A stretch of DNA of 8,703 nucleotides from Sphingomonadaceae bacterium (GTDB taxonomy: Bacteria > Pseudomonadota > Alphaproteobacteria > Sphingomonadales > Sphingomonadaceae): positions 1 through 8,703 of the forward strand of contig JAGREF010000007.1 of the NCBI GenBank assembly GCA_020446665.1, in the 5' to 3' direction. Under the pieces are notes generated by a model that was not told the origin of the DNA, did no database searches, and was given only the letters and a program-made list of their open reading frames with translations. This document shows positions 1 through 5,962 of the stretch, piece by piece (the stretch's first letter is position 1; each line of letters opens with the position of its first letter). The translations under genes and the position numbers were made by a program.

Positions 1-311
1 GGGAACAGCGGGCGGATCGGACGGTCGATCAGGCGGCTGGTCAGTGTTTCCTTTTCAGTCGCACCGCGTTCACGCTTGAAGAAGCCGCCCGGAATACGGC
101 CGGCTGCGGAGAATTTTTCCTGATAGTGAACAGTGAGCGGGAAGAAATCCTGCCCATCCTTCACGGACTTGGCGGCGGTCACGGCGCACAGCACCACGGT
201 TTCGCCATAAGTGGCCAGCACAGCGCCGTCTGCCTGACGGGCAATACGGCCGGTTTCCAGAGTGAGGGTTTTCCCGCCCCACTCCAGCGATACAGTTTTC
301 GTGTCGAACAT
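1..311 (-). CDS. pnp: Polyribonucleotide nucleotidyltransferase (PNPase), N-terminal part, cut by window edge
   Basis: PNPase is the phosphorolytic 3'-to-5' exoribonuclease of the RNA degradosome. It degrades RNA to nucleoside diphosphates and also adds 3' tails. Only the first 103 residues are present, and the gene runs off the left edge. They begin [21 protein letters not shown] and continue through [26 protein letters not shown] and [11 protein letters not shown] to [11 protein letters not shown] and [12 protein letters not shown]. This is the first RNase PH-like domain of PNPase, including the conserved FFKREG-type and [11 protein letters not shown] segments. The ATG at 311-309 has AAGGA (322-318) six bases upstream. 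The gene follows rpsO on the same strand, the classical rpsO-pnp pair, with 172 bp between them containing two stem-loops. Identification is secure. Confidence 0.97.
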   Translation of the reverse strand, partial: MFDTKTVSLEWGGKTLTLETGRIARQADGAVLATYGETVVLCAVTAAKSVKDGQDFFPLTVHYQEKFSAAGRIPGGFFKRERGATEKETLTSRLIDRPIRPLF

Positions 312-317
312 TGATTT

Positions 318-322
318 TCCTT
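318..322 (-). promoter_or_regulatory. Ribosome binding site of pnp
   Basis: AAGGA on the minus strand lies six bases before the ATG at 311. It supports this start, which also matches the usual PNPase N-terminus. Confidence 0.7.
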
Positions 323-414
323 TTGACCCGCGAGCCATATTGCATCGCGGGGCCTACAGTTTCCGGGTAAGCCGGCCCGGTCCGGTGCGGGGCGTTCTTA
401 TTTGCCCCTTGAAA

Positions 415-441
415 GGCTTCCCGCCGAATTGCGTGGAAGCC
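415..441 (-). promoter_or_regulatory. Stem-loop in the rpsO-pnp intergenic region (possible RNase III-type processing site)
   Basis: GGCTTCC (441-435) pairs perfectly with GGAAGCC (421-415) on the minus strand. The stem can extend by CGC/GCG past one bulged base, leaving a CGAATT loop. It is followed by TTTC, which is too short to be a convincing terminator. In E. coli the pnp leader carries an RNase III-cleaved hairpin through which PNPase controls its own mRNA. The position here is similar, but a role in processing is inference from position only. It could instead be a back-up terminator or a 3' end stabiliser for the rpsO message. Confidence 0.4.
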
Positions 442-470
442 AGATAAACGAAACGGCCCGCTAGGGGCCG
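441..470 (-). terminator. Candidate intrinsic terminator of rpsO
   Basis: On the minus strand, 14 bases after the rpsO stop, CGGCCC (470-465) pairs with GGGCCG (459-454) around a 5-base loop. It is followed by TTTCGTTTAT, an interrupted T-rich tract. This is the expected place for partial termination between rpsO and pnp. The T tract is imperfect, so read-through into pnp is likely. Confidence 0.6.
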
Positions 471-483
471 CTCCGCAAAACTC

Positions 484-753
484 TTACTTACGCAGACCCA
501 GTTTCTGGATCAGGGCGTTGTAGCGCGCCACATCTTTCTTCTTGAGATAGGCGAGCAGGCTGCGGCGCTTGTTGACCATCATCAGCAGGCCACGGCGGGA
601 ATGGTTATCCTTGTGGTGGTCCTTGAAGTGTTCGGTCAGGTTGCGGATACGCTCGGTCAGGATGGCAACCTGGACTTCGGGGGAACCCGTGTCATTGTTA
701 CCCTGGGCGTTATCCTTGATGATTTCTGTTTTCTTTTCGGCAGTTACCGACAT
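484..753 (-). CDS. rpsO: 30S ribosomal protein S15
   Basis: S15 is a primary binding protein of the 30S platform. It binds the three-way junction and helix 22 region of 16S rRNA and helps form an intersubunit bridge. The 89-residue product has the standard length and motifs: [21 protein letters not shown], then [29 protein letters not shown] and the C-terminal [12 protein letters not shown]. The HSRRGL and RR.LL.YLK basic segments are the rRNA-binding surface of the family. The ATG at 753 is preceded by AAGGA at 766-762, which overlaps the truB stop codon. Only 11 bp separate the two genes, so rpsO is probably translated from the truB message by re-initiation. S15 represses its own translation in several bacteria. 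Any such site here would have to lie inside truB, and a candidate hairpin is listed at 798-813. Confidence 0.98.
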   Translation of the reverse strand: MSVTAEKKTEIIKDNAQGNNDTGSPEVQVAILTERIRNLTEHFKDHHKDNHSRRGLLMMVNKRRSLLAYLKKKDVARYNALIQKLGLRK

Positions 754-761
754 TCGTGTCT

Positions 762-766
762 TCCTT
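762..766 (-). promoter_or_regulatory. Ribosome binding site of rpsO, overlapping the truB stop
   Basis: The minus strand reads GAGTAAGGAAG. The TAA stop of truB (767-765) shares bases with AAGGA (766-762), which sits eight bases before the rpsO ATG. A ribosome ending truB would therefore cover the rpsO ribosome binding site, a layout that favours coupled translation. Confidence 0.7.
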
Positions 767-1775
767 ACTCAGCGACATCGGGCAGATTGAAACCCCTGAC
801 GACTTTCGCCGTCCCGCCGGTGAGTTCCATCAGCGCCACGGGAATGGTCCCGCGCATCGCGCAATAGAGCCCGTCAGCATGGGGCAACCCCGAAATGACC
901 CGGCCCTGGCGGACCGCCTGCACGCTATCGGGATCGAGAGACAAGGCCGGGATGTCGTCCAGCCCCGCCTCCAGCGGCAGGAGGAGGTCTTCAAGCCGCG
1001 CGCCCTTACCGATTTCGTTGAGTTTGTCCAGCGAAATCGCCTGTTCCTGAGAGAACGGGCCGGCCTTGATCCGCCTTAGATAGGTAACATGGCCCACGGT
1101 TCCAAGGGCATGGGCAATATCGCGGGCGAGGCTGCGGATATAGGTGCCTTTGGAAACATGCGCGCGCAGGGTGATGTCCAATAGCCCCTCCCCTTCAGGG
1201 GAGGGGTTGGGGCGGGGAATGTCAGGCGCAGCGGTGGATGCACATCCCCCACCCCCGGCCCCTCCCCTGAAGGGGAGGGGAGACAAGGTATAAACCTCCA
1301 CCGCCCGCGTCTTCATCTCCACCGCTTCCCCTGCCCGCGCCAGATCATAGGCGCGGCGACCATCGACCTTCAGCGCAGAGTATATCGGCGGTATCTGCTC
1401 GATCGGGCCGGTGAAGCGCGCCAGCACAGCCAGCACCGCATCCCGCGTGGGCAAGTGCTCGCTCGTCTCCACCACTTCGCCTTCCGCATCCAGCGTATCG
1501 GTCTGTACACCGAACCGGATCGTGAAGTCGTAAATCTTGCTGGCATCGAGCATCCGCCCGGTCAGCTTGGTCGCTTCGCCAATCGCGATTGGCAGCACGC
1601 CTTCCGCCAGCGGATCGAGCGTGCCGCCATGGCCGACCTTGAGCCCGCCCTTCAGCTTCATGTTGAACCCGGCCTCACGCAGATTGCGCTTCACCGCGCT
1701 CACCGCCTGCGTCGAGCCCAGCCCCACGGGCTTGTCGAGGATGATCCAGCCGTTGACCGGCGGCGCATTGGCCAT
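765..1775 (-). CDS. truB: tRNA pseudouridine(55) synthase TruB with an in-frame repeat-encoded insertion
   Basis: TruB isomerises U55 in the T-loop of nearly all tRNAs to pseudouridine and acts as a tRNA chaperone. The 336-residue product shows the N-terminal [14 protein letters not shown] motif, [19 protein letters not shown] with catalytic Asp54, the [19 protein letters not shown] segment (131-147), and [13 protein letters not shown] (208-220). I chose the ATG at 1775, giving [10 protein letters not shown], because it starts at the family N-terminus two bases after the upstream M50 stop. The ATG at 1871 would overlap that gene by about 94 bases. No strong ribosome binding site is visible, which fits coupling to the upstream gene. 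The oddity is residues 166-197, a Gly/Pro-rich stretch from [12 protein letters not shown] to PSPEGEG. It is encoded entirely by a 96-bp palindromic repeat. Without it the protein would be about 304 residues, a normal TruB length. The known catalytic motifs are intact, so the gene is probably functional. Confidence 0.96.
   Translation of the reverse strand: MANAPPVNGWIILDKPVGLGSTQAVSAVKRNLREAGFNMKLKGGLKVGHGGTLDPLAEGVLPIAIGEATKLTGRMLDASKIYDFTIRFGVQTDTLDAEGEVVETSEHLPTRDAVLAVLARFTGPIEQIPPIYSALKVDGRRAYDLARAGEAVEMKTRAVEVYTLSPLPFRGGAGGGGCASTAAPDIPRPNPSPEGEGLLDITLRAHVSKGTYIRSLARDIAHALGTVGHVTYLRRIKAGPFSQEQAISLDKLNEIGKGARLEDLLLPLEAGLDDIPALSLDPDSVQAVRQGRVISGLPHADGLYCAMRGTIPVALMELTGGTAKVVRGFNLPDVAE
798..813 (-). 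promoter_or_regulatory. Hairpin with GAAA loop upstream of rpsO; possible S15 target
   Basis: On the minus strand GACGGC (813-808) pairs with GTCGTC (803-798) across a GAAA tetraloop. The stem has six pairs including one internal G-U pair flanked by G-C pairs. It lies in the last part of truB, about 45 bases upstream of the rpsO ATG. S15 is known to recognise a G-U/G-C helix feature in 16S rRNA, and structured S15-responsive mRNA leaders exist in several phyla. The link to S15 here is inference. The bases also encode TruB residues, so the pairing may be chance. Confidence 0.25.
1185..1280. repeat. 96-bp composite inverted repeat (two mirrored palindromes) inside truB
   Basis: Two perfect 22-bp palindromes sit at 1185-1206 and 1259-1280. 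Each has 9-bp arms, CCCCTCCCC and GGGGAGGGG. The loop is TTCA in the first and TGAA in the second, so the second is the exact reverse complement of the first. The inner flanks also match each other inversely: TTGGGGCGGGGAATG after the first against the complement of CATCCCCCACCCCCGG before the second, with one indel. The whole block is therefore a large imperfect inverted repeat around a centre of about 20-30 bp. This is the architecture of a REP/BIME-like mobile palindromic unit, and G/C-run palindromes of this kind are, to my knowledge, dispersed in sphingomonad genomes. It is 96 bp long, exactly 32 codons, and is open in the truB frame. I see no clear target-site duplication. Confidence 0.85.
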
Positions 1776-1777
1776 CG

Positions 1778-2464
1778 TCAGACCAAACCGGCGACGGTCA
1801 TCGCGATGTCGCGATAGAATCCCATCATGATATTGACCGGCGGGCCAACCAGCGTTTCGATCACACCCCATTGCGGGAAGGCCCAGCTGACCGCCACCAG
1901 CCCGACAAAGAACAACAGGCCCACCTGCCGCAGCTTCGCGAAATGCACCGCCATGCTGCGCGGCAGAAGCCCTTCCAGAATATGCGATCCGTCAAAGGGC
2001 GGGATCGGCAGCAGGTTGAAAAAGGCGAGGAAGCAATTGATGAGGATGAAATAGATCAGCCCCTCGGCCAGCAAATTGCCCGCCTGCCCCGGTTCACCCA
2101 CCAGCGCTTCGCCAAACAGGCCCAGCAGCACCGCGCCCACGCCCGCCAGCAGCAAATTCATGCCCGGACCAGCCGCCGCAACCAGCATCATGTCGCGCCG
2201 CGGATTGTTCAGCCGCCGCCCGTTCACCGGCACCGGCTTGGCCCAGCCGAAGATCGGCCCGCTGACCAGCGCGAGAAAGCCCGGCACCAGCAAGGTGCCC
2301 ACCGGATCGACATGGCGAATGGGATTGAGGCTCAACCGCCCTCGTTCCTCCGCCGTGGGATCGCCCAGCGCGCGGGCAGCGAGCCCATGCGCGACTTCGT
2401 GAAAGACAATGGCGATCACCAGCGCGGGGACCAGCACGAGAATGGTGGTAAGAGTTTCGCTCAT
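1778..2464 (-). CDS. Site-2 protease family (peptidase M50) intramembrane metalloprotease
   Basis: The product has 228 residues, most of them hydrophobic. It has the compact site-2 protease core: a first membrane helix carrying the zinc motif HEVAH (22-26), a second region with AAAGPGMNLLLAG (96-108), and the NLLPIPPFDGSHILEG segment (150-165), whose Asp158 should be the third zinc ligand. It lacks the PDZ domain of the RseP type, so it belongs to the short, PDZ-less M50 group. Enzymes of this fold cut transmembrane substrates such as anti-sigma factors, but the substrate here cannot be told. The ATG at 2464 has no obvious ribosome binding site. The gene is 28 bp after the GNAT gene and its TGA is two bases from the truB ATG, so it is probably co-transcribed with both. 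Confidence 0.92.
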   Translation of the reverse strand: MSETLTTILVLVPALVIAIVFHEVAHGLAARALGDPTAEERGRLSLNPIRHVDPVGTLLVPGFLALVSGPIFGWAKPVPVNGRRLNNPRRDMMLVAAAGPGMNLLLAGVGAVLLGLFGEALVGEPGQAGNLLAEGLIYFILINCFLAFFNLLPIPPFDGSHILEGLLPRSMAVHFAKLRQVGLLFFVGLVAVSWAFPQWGVIETLVGPPVNIMMGFYRDIAMTVAGLV

Positions 2465-2492
2465 GAGGGGTAGATAGGAGCGGCAAGGCCGA

Positions 2493-3041
2493 TCAGCCAG
2501 CCCATTCCTCTTTCAGCAGGCCAAACACTGCCGTATTGCGGACATAGCCGGTCCATGTGGTGCGGTTGCGGCGCAAGGTCCCTTCATGTTTCGCGCCCAG
2601 CTTCTGCACTGCGGCCATGGATCGCTTGTTGCGCGTGTCCACGGTAAACTCGATCCGCCAGAAGCCACAGGCAAAGGCGTGTTCGATCATCAGTTTCTTG
2701 ACCCGGTGGTTGAAATCCGTGCCGCGCACCGACGGTTCGATATAGGTCCCGCCGATCATCACCGTGCCATTCTCCGGGCTGGGATGGATGTAGGAACTGG
2801 TCCCCACCACCCGGCCTGCATGACACAGCGCAAAGCGCACCCAGCCCTCTTCGCCGTGAAACGCCTTGAGCTGTTCCTCAAAGCCATCATCGAGCATGTT
2901 GACCGGGTAGATCTCCCATATCTCGCGATCCTGCGCGCAAGCCTCGCGCAGGCCATCCACATGCTGCGCGGCAAAGGGTTCCACCGTCACCTCGCCATCG
3001 ACGAGAAGCGTTGCCAGTTCAGCCCTTGCCATCATTGCCAT
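2493..3041 (-). CDS. GNAT family N-acetyltransferase (RimJ/RimL-like)
   Basis: The product of about 182 residues has the GNAT fold as seen in RimJ/RimL-type enzymes. There is an N-terminal strand with [17 protein letters not shown] and a central [40 protein letters not shown] follows and is the acetyl-CoA pyrophosphate-binding region in place of the usual R/Q-x-x-G-x-G/A. After it come [33 protein letters not shown] and the C-terminal [13 protein letters not shown]. This places it with acetyltransferases that use acetyl-CoA to modify a protein N-terminus, an amine or a small molecule; the substrate is unknown. In-frame ATGs at 3041, 3035 and 3032 all overlap the end of tdk. I prefer 3041 because AAGG lies six bases upstream, but 3032 is nearly as likely. 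The overlap suggests coupled translation with tdk. Confidence 0.88.
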   Translation of the reverse strand: MAMMARAELATLLVDGEVTVEPFAAQHVDGLREACAQDREIWEIYPVNMLDDGFEEQLKAFHGEEGWVRFALCHAGRVVGTSSYIHPSPENGTVMIGGTYIEPSVRGTDFNHRVKKLMIEHAFACGFWRIEFTVDTRNKRSMAAVQKLGAKHEGTLRRNRTTWTGYVRNTAVFGLLKEEWAG

Positions 3042-3612
3042 CCAGTGCCTTGGTAAAATGCTTGCGGCAAAGCGCCACATAGCGGTCATTCCCGCCAATC
3101 TCTGTCTGTGCACCCTGGCTTACCGCCTTGCCGCTGGCATCGACACGCAGGTTCATGGTCGCCTTGCGCCCGCAATGGCACACCGCCTTCAGCTCGACGA
3201 GGCTGTCAGCAATGCCCAGCAGCGCGGCTGATCCGGGGAACAGCTCGCCCTGGAAATCGGTACGCAAGCCATAGCAGAGCACCGGAATGCCGGCCTCATC
3301 CGCCAATGCCGCGCATTGCCAAACCTGCTCCCTGGTCAGGAACTGCGCTTCGTCCACCAGCACGCAATGGATGGGTGCCTCGGCATGGTCGGCCAGCACC
3401 CGCGCGGCGATGTCGGTTGCGGCTTCGAACCGATGCGCGTCGCTCGCCAGACCGATGCGGCTGGAAATCGCGCCGAAACCGGGGCGGTCATCCAGCGCAG
3501 CGGTCCAAAGCGAAACGCGCATATCGCGCTCGCCATAGTTGAAGGCTGCCTGCAACAGGGTCGAGCTCTTGCCCGCATTCATGCTCGCATAGTAGAAGTA
3601 GAGCTTGGCCAT
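3019..3612 (-). CDS. tdk: Thymidine kinase (type II, TK1-like)
   Basis: This cytosolic enzyme phosphorylates thymidine and deoxyuridine with ATP in the pyrimidine salvage pathway. The 197-residue protein follows the E. coli Tdk pattern closely. It starts [17 protein letters not shown] with the P-loop at 9-17. SSRIG follows at 50-54. The Walker B-like [10 protein letters not shown] (84-93) carries the likely catalytic base Glu88, and [18 protein letters not shown] (111-128) contacts nucleotide. The structural zinc site is visible as Cys145-x-Cys147-Gly and Cys182-R-K-His185. The lasso region [14 protein letters not shown] is intact. The ATG at 3612 gives the standard N-terminus, although its ribosome binding site is weak. 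It is the first gene of a minus-strand run (tdk-GNAT-M50-truB-rpsO) and is divergent from abgT across 132 bp. Confidence 0.96.
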   Translation of the reverse strand: MAKLYFYYASMNAGKSSTLLQAAFNYGERDMRVSLWTAALDDRPGFGAISSRIGLASDAHRFEAATDIAARVLADHAEAPIHCVLVDEAQFLTREQVWQCAALADEAGIPVLCYGLRTDFQGELFPGSAALLGIADSLVELKAVCHCGRKATMNLRVDASGKAVSQGAQTEIGGNDRYVALCRKHFTKALDGNDGKG

Positions 3613-3744
3613 GGCTGGTGGCTAGCGCGGCAGGACCGAGTGGCCAAGCATTTGCTGGAACTGATCCCCCGGTTCGGCATTCATTGCGAAGACAGGCCAC
3701 AAAAGGCAAGGTGCCGCACAGACAACAGGCCGGGAGGAACAGAA
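3613..3744. promoter_or_regulatory. Divergent intergenic region between tdk and the AbgT-family transporter gene
   Basis: These 132 bp separate two genes read outward, so promoters for both must lie here or inside the opposite gene. I see no convincing -35/-10 pair on either strand and no clear operator palindrome. On the plus strand GGGAGGA (3732-3738) is the ribosome binding site of the transporter gene. A 20-codon minus-strand ORF (3684-3622) has no ribosome binding site and is not called. Confidence 0.45.
3732..3738 (+). promoter_or_regulatory. Ribosome binding site that fixes the AbgT-family transporter start
   Basis: GGGAGGA stands six bases before the ATG at 3745. The reading frame is open far upstream into the tdk complement, but only this ATG has a good site and gives an AbgT-like N-terminus. 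Confidence 0.8.
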
Positions 3745-5328
3745 ATGGCGAGCGCAGCACCCGCGCAAAAGGGAATACTTGGCTGGATCGAGCGCGTGGG
3801 CAATCGCCTGCCGGATCCGGTCTTCCTGTTTTTCTGGCTGATCGCCGGTCTGGTGGTCCTGTCCATCATCGCCAGCATGGCGGGCTGGTCCGTCACACAC
3901 CCGACGGAAATGGACGAGGCAACCGGGCAACTGCGCGTGATCGCAGCGACCAGCCTGATTTCGGCGGACAATATCCAGAAGCTGTGGGTCGAAATGCCCA
4001 AGACTTTCACCCATTTCCACCCGCTCGGCTATGTGTTGGTGGTGATGCTGGGTGCTGGCGTGGCGGAGCGTGCCGGCCTGTTCGGCACCGCCATGCGCGC
4101 CGGTGTGCGCAATGCACCCAAGGCGATGCTGACGCCGATAGTCGTGCTGGTGGGGATGCTGGGCAACCTGGCTGCGGATGCTGCCTATGTCGTACTGATA
4201 CCACTGGCGGGGATCATCTTCCACGCGGCGGGTCGCCATCCGGTTGCCGGTATTGCGGCGACCTTTGCCGGCGTATCCGGCGGTTTTTCCGCCAACATCC
4301 TTCCCGGCCAGCTTGACGCGCTGCTGTTCGGCATCACCGAAGCAGCAGTGGAAACCGTATTTGCCGACTTCACCGCCAATATCGCCGGGAACTGGTATTT
4401 CATCGCGGCCATGACTTTCATTTTCCTGCCGGTGATCTGGTATGTCACTGACCGGATTATCGAGCCTCGGCTGGGTAAATGGGACCCGGCCCATGCCGGC
4501 AATGCTCCCGCCAATGAACAGGGCGACGCGCCGTTGACCGATGCCGAGCGCAAGGGGTTGCGCAATGCCGGGCTGGCTGTGCTGTTCGTGATCGGGCTGT
4601 GGCTCGTCTTCACGCTTGGTCCGGGCACCCCCCTGATTAACGAGGAGGCCAACCCCGAAGCACGGCTGACACCCTTCTACCAGAGCCTCGTCGCCGGCTT
4701 CTTCATCCTCTTCCTGCTGGCGGGCTGGGCCTATGGCAAGGCGGCGGGTACCATCAGCGATCATCGCGGTCTGGTGAAGATGATGGCAGGCGCAATGGAA
4801 GATCTGGCCTATTACCTCGTCCTCGCCTTTGCCGCGGCGCATTTCGTAGCCATGTTTGCATGGTCCAATCTGGGCCTGATCCTTGCAGTGAACGGAGCGG
4901 ACATGTTGCAGGCATCGGGCCTGCCCGCCTGGGCTCTGCTAGGGGCAATCGTGCTGGTTTCCGCGTTGCTCAACATCTTTGTCGGCTCGGCCAGCGCGAA
5001 ATGGGCGCTGCTGGCTCCGGTGCTGGTGCCGATGCTGATGCTGCTGGGCCTGTCGCCGGAAATGGCCACTGCCGCCTATCGCGTGGGCGACAGCGCAACC
5101 AATATCATCACCCCTCTGATGGTCTATTTCCCGCTGATCCTGATCTTCTGCCAACGCTGGCAAAAGGATTTCGGCCTCGGCAGCCTTACGGCGACCATGG
5201 TGCCCTATTCGGTCGGCCTGATGCTGGCTGGCCTTGCCCTGACGATGGCCTGGGTAGTGCTGGACCTGCCGCTGGGGCCGGGTGCAAGCGTGTTTATGGA
5301 AACACCGCTGGCCGCCACGCCGCAATGA
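3745..5328 (+). CDS. AbgT family transporter (p-aminobenzoyl-glutamate / sulfonamide type)
   Basis: This is a 527-residue inner-membrane protein with about nine to eleven hydrophobic segments and two re-entrant regions expected from the family fold. It begins with GWIERVGNRLPDPVFLFFWL, the AbgT N-terminal signature. Family motifs follow: HPLGYVLVVMLGAGVAERAGLF (92-113), GNLAADAAYVVLIPLAG (140-156), GGFSANILPGQLDALL (179-194), LNIFVGSASAKWALLAPV (409-426) and YRVGDSATNIITPLMVYFPL (445-464). The conserved polar residues of the transport core (Asp191, Ser417, Arg446, Asp449) are present. E. coli AbgT imports p-aminobenzoyl-glutamate, a folate breakdown product, while the homologues YdaH and MtrF were reported to export sulfonamides. 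The sequence alone does not choose between these. No abgA/abgB hydrolase genes lie nearby. The downstream yceI-like gene follows by 64 bp on the same strand and may share its transcript. Confidence 0.94.
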   Translation: MASAAPAQKGILGWIERVGNRLPDPVFLFFWLIAGLVVLSIIASMAGWSVTHPTEMDEATGQLRVIAATSLISADNIQKLWVEMPKTFTHFHPLGYVLVVMLGAGVAERAGLFGTAMRAGVRNAPKAMLTPIVVLVGMLGNLAADAAYVVLIPLAGIIFHAAGRHPVAGIAATFAGVSGGFSANILPGQLDALLFGITEAAVETVFADFTANIAGNWYFIAAMTFIFLPVIWYVTDRIIEPRLGKWDPAHAGNAPANEQGDAPLTDAERKGLRNAGLAVLFVIGLWLVFTLGPGTPLINEEANPEARLTPFYQSLVAGFFILFLLAGWAYGKAAGTISDHRGLVKMMAGAMEDLAYYLVLAFAAAHFVAMFAWSNLGLILAVNGADMLQASGLPAWALLGAIVLVSALLNIFVGSASAKWALLAPVLVPMLMLLGLSPEMATAAYRVGDSATNIITPLMVYFPLILIFCQRWQKDFGLGSLTATMVPYSVGLMLAGLALTMAWVVLDLPLGPGASVFMETPLAATPQ

Positions 5329-5380
5329 CCCGGTTGGCCCGTCCAGCCAAGCCGACAGGCGTGGACGACTGACAGGAAAA

Positions 5381-5384
5381 GGAG
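5381..5384 (+). promoter_or_regulatory. Ribosome binding site of the YceI-family gene
   Basis: GGAG, within AAAAGGAGA, lies eight bases before the ATG at 5393. It marks that codon as the start and places a signal-peptide-like sequence at the N-terminus. Confidence 0.7.
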
Positions 5385-5392
5385 ACTGAGCC

Positions 5393-5962
5393 ATGCTGGC
5401 CCGCCTACTCGTGTTGCCGCTTGCCTGCCTGTTGCTGATCGGCGCAAACGGGCTGCAACTGCGCTACGCGCTTGATCCGGATGCCAGCGATGTCTCCGCC
5501 AAGGTTGCCTTCTTCGGGCTGGCCAGCAAGACAGCTCGCTTCCCGAAAGTCTCGGGGCAGGTTCGCCTCGCCCCGGACAATCCGGCAGATATCGCGCTCG
5601 ATGTAACGCTCGATGCCCGGGCGCTGGTCGCGCCAGACAAGGTGACGCAGGAGCGTCTGCGCGGCGAAAAGTTTTTCTGGGTGGAGAAATACCCTACTGT
5701 CCGCTTTGTAGGCAGTGACCTGCAGCTTACCTCTGACCGCAAGGGGAAAGTCACCGGGCAACTGACCGCGCGCGGTGTGACTAGGCCGGTAACGCTGGCG
5801 GTCATTTTTGACACACCGCCGGCAAAGGCACAGCCCGGCGAGGCGATACAGCTGAGCGGCGAGACCACGATCAATCGCCGCGACTTCGGCATGAAGTCCT
5901 ATTCGCTGATAGTGGGCAAGGACGTAACCATCGGCCTCAAGGCCCGGATGGTGCCGCGCTGA
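5393..5962 (+). CDS. YceI family protein, exported
   Basis: The 189-residue product starts with a hydrophobic stretch, MLARLLVLPLACLLLIGANG, with one early Arg. It reads as a Sec signal peptide with likely cleavage near ANG. The Cys12 context (P-L-A-C) is a poor lipobox, so a lipoprotein is less likely. The mature part has the YceI lipocalin-like beta-barrel pattern: LRYALDPDASDVSAKVAFFG, FPKVSGQVRLAP, ADIALDVTLDARALVAPD, LRGEKFFWVEKYPTVRFVGSD, GKVTGQLTARGVTRPVTLAVIF and INRRDFGMKSYSLIVGKDVTIGLKA. YceI proteins bind isoprenoid or other amphiphilic ligands in the periplasm; the ligand here is unknown. It probably forms a short operon with the transporter. Its TGA is directly adjacent to the end of rbfA on the other strand, with no room for a separate terminator. 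Confidence 0.93.
   Translation: MLARLLVLPLACLLLIGANGLQLRYALDPDASDVSAKVAFFGLASKTARFPKVSGQVRLAPDNPADIALDVTLDARALVAPDKVTQERLRGEKFFWVEKYPTVRFVGSDLQLTSDRKGKVTGQLTARGVTRPVTLAVIFDTPPAKAQPGEAIQLSGETTINRRDFGMKSYSLIVGKDVTIGLKARMVPR

Noticed and set aside
1185..1280. The truB palindromes as transcription terminators or a CRISPR-like array
   Set aside because: They lie inside an intact coding frame, have no T tract, and comprise just two mirrored units without regular spacers.
1776..1871. Longer truB start at 1871
   Set aside because: It overlaps the end of the M50 gene and adds 32 residues absent from TruB. The family N-terminus begins at the ATG at 1775.
1871..2473. A 200-codon plus-strand open frame opposite the M50 protease gene
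   Set aside because: It has a low-complexity Gln/Arg/His composition typical of a shadow frame, no ribosome binding site and no motif. The M50 gene on the other strand has its full set of active-site motifs.
3622..3684. A 20-codon minus-strand ORF (MNAEPGDQFQQMLGHSVLPR) nine bases upstream of tdk, as a leader peptide
   Set aside because: There is no ribosome binding site, and no run of regulatory codons or attenuator hairpins. It can be explained by chance.
3316..3744. Upstream extension of the AbgT-family frame to an ATG at 3316
   Set aside because: It would add 143 residues that overlap tdk and do not resemble the family. The ATG at 3745 has a strong ribosome binding site.
3622..4842. A 406-codon open frame on the minus strand opposite the AbgT-family gene
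   Set aside because: Its product is rich in His, Gln and Arg with no recognisable domain, and it mirrors the codon pattern of the transporter on the other strand. The transporter has clear family motifs and a ribosome binding site.
5329..5392. Short inverted repeat TTGGC...GCCAA between the transporter and YceI genes
   Set aside because: Five pairs with no extension and no T tract is within chance for this base composition.
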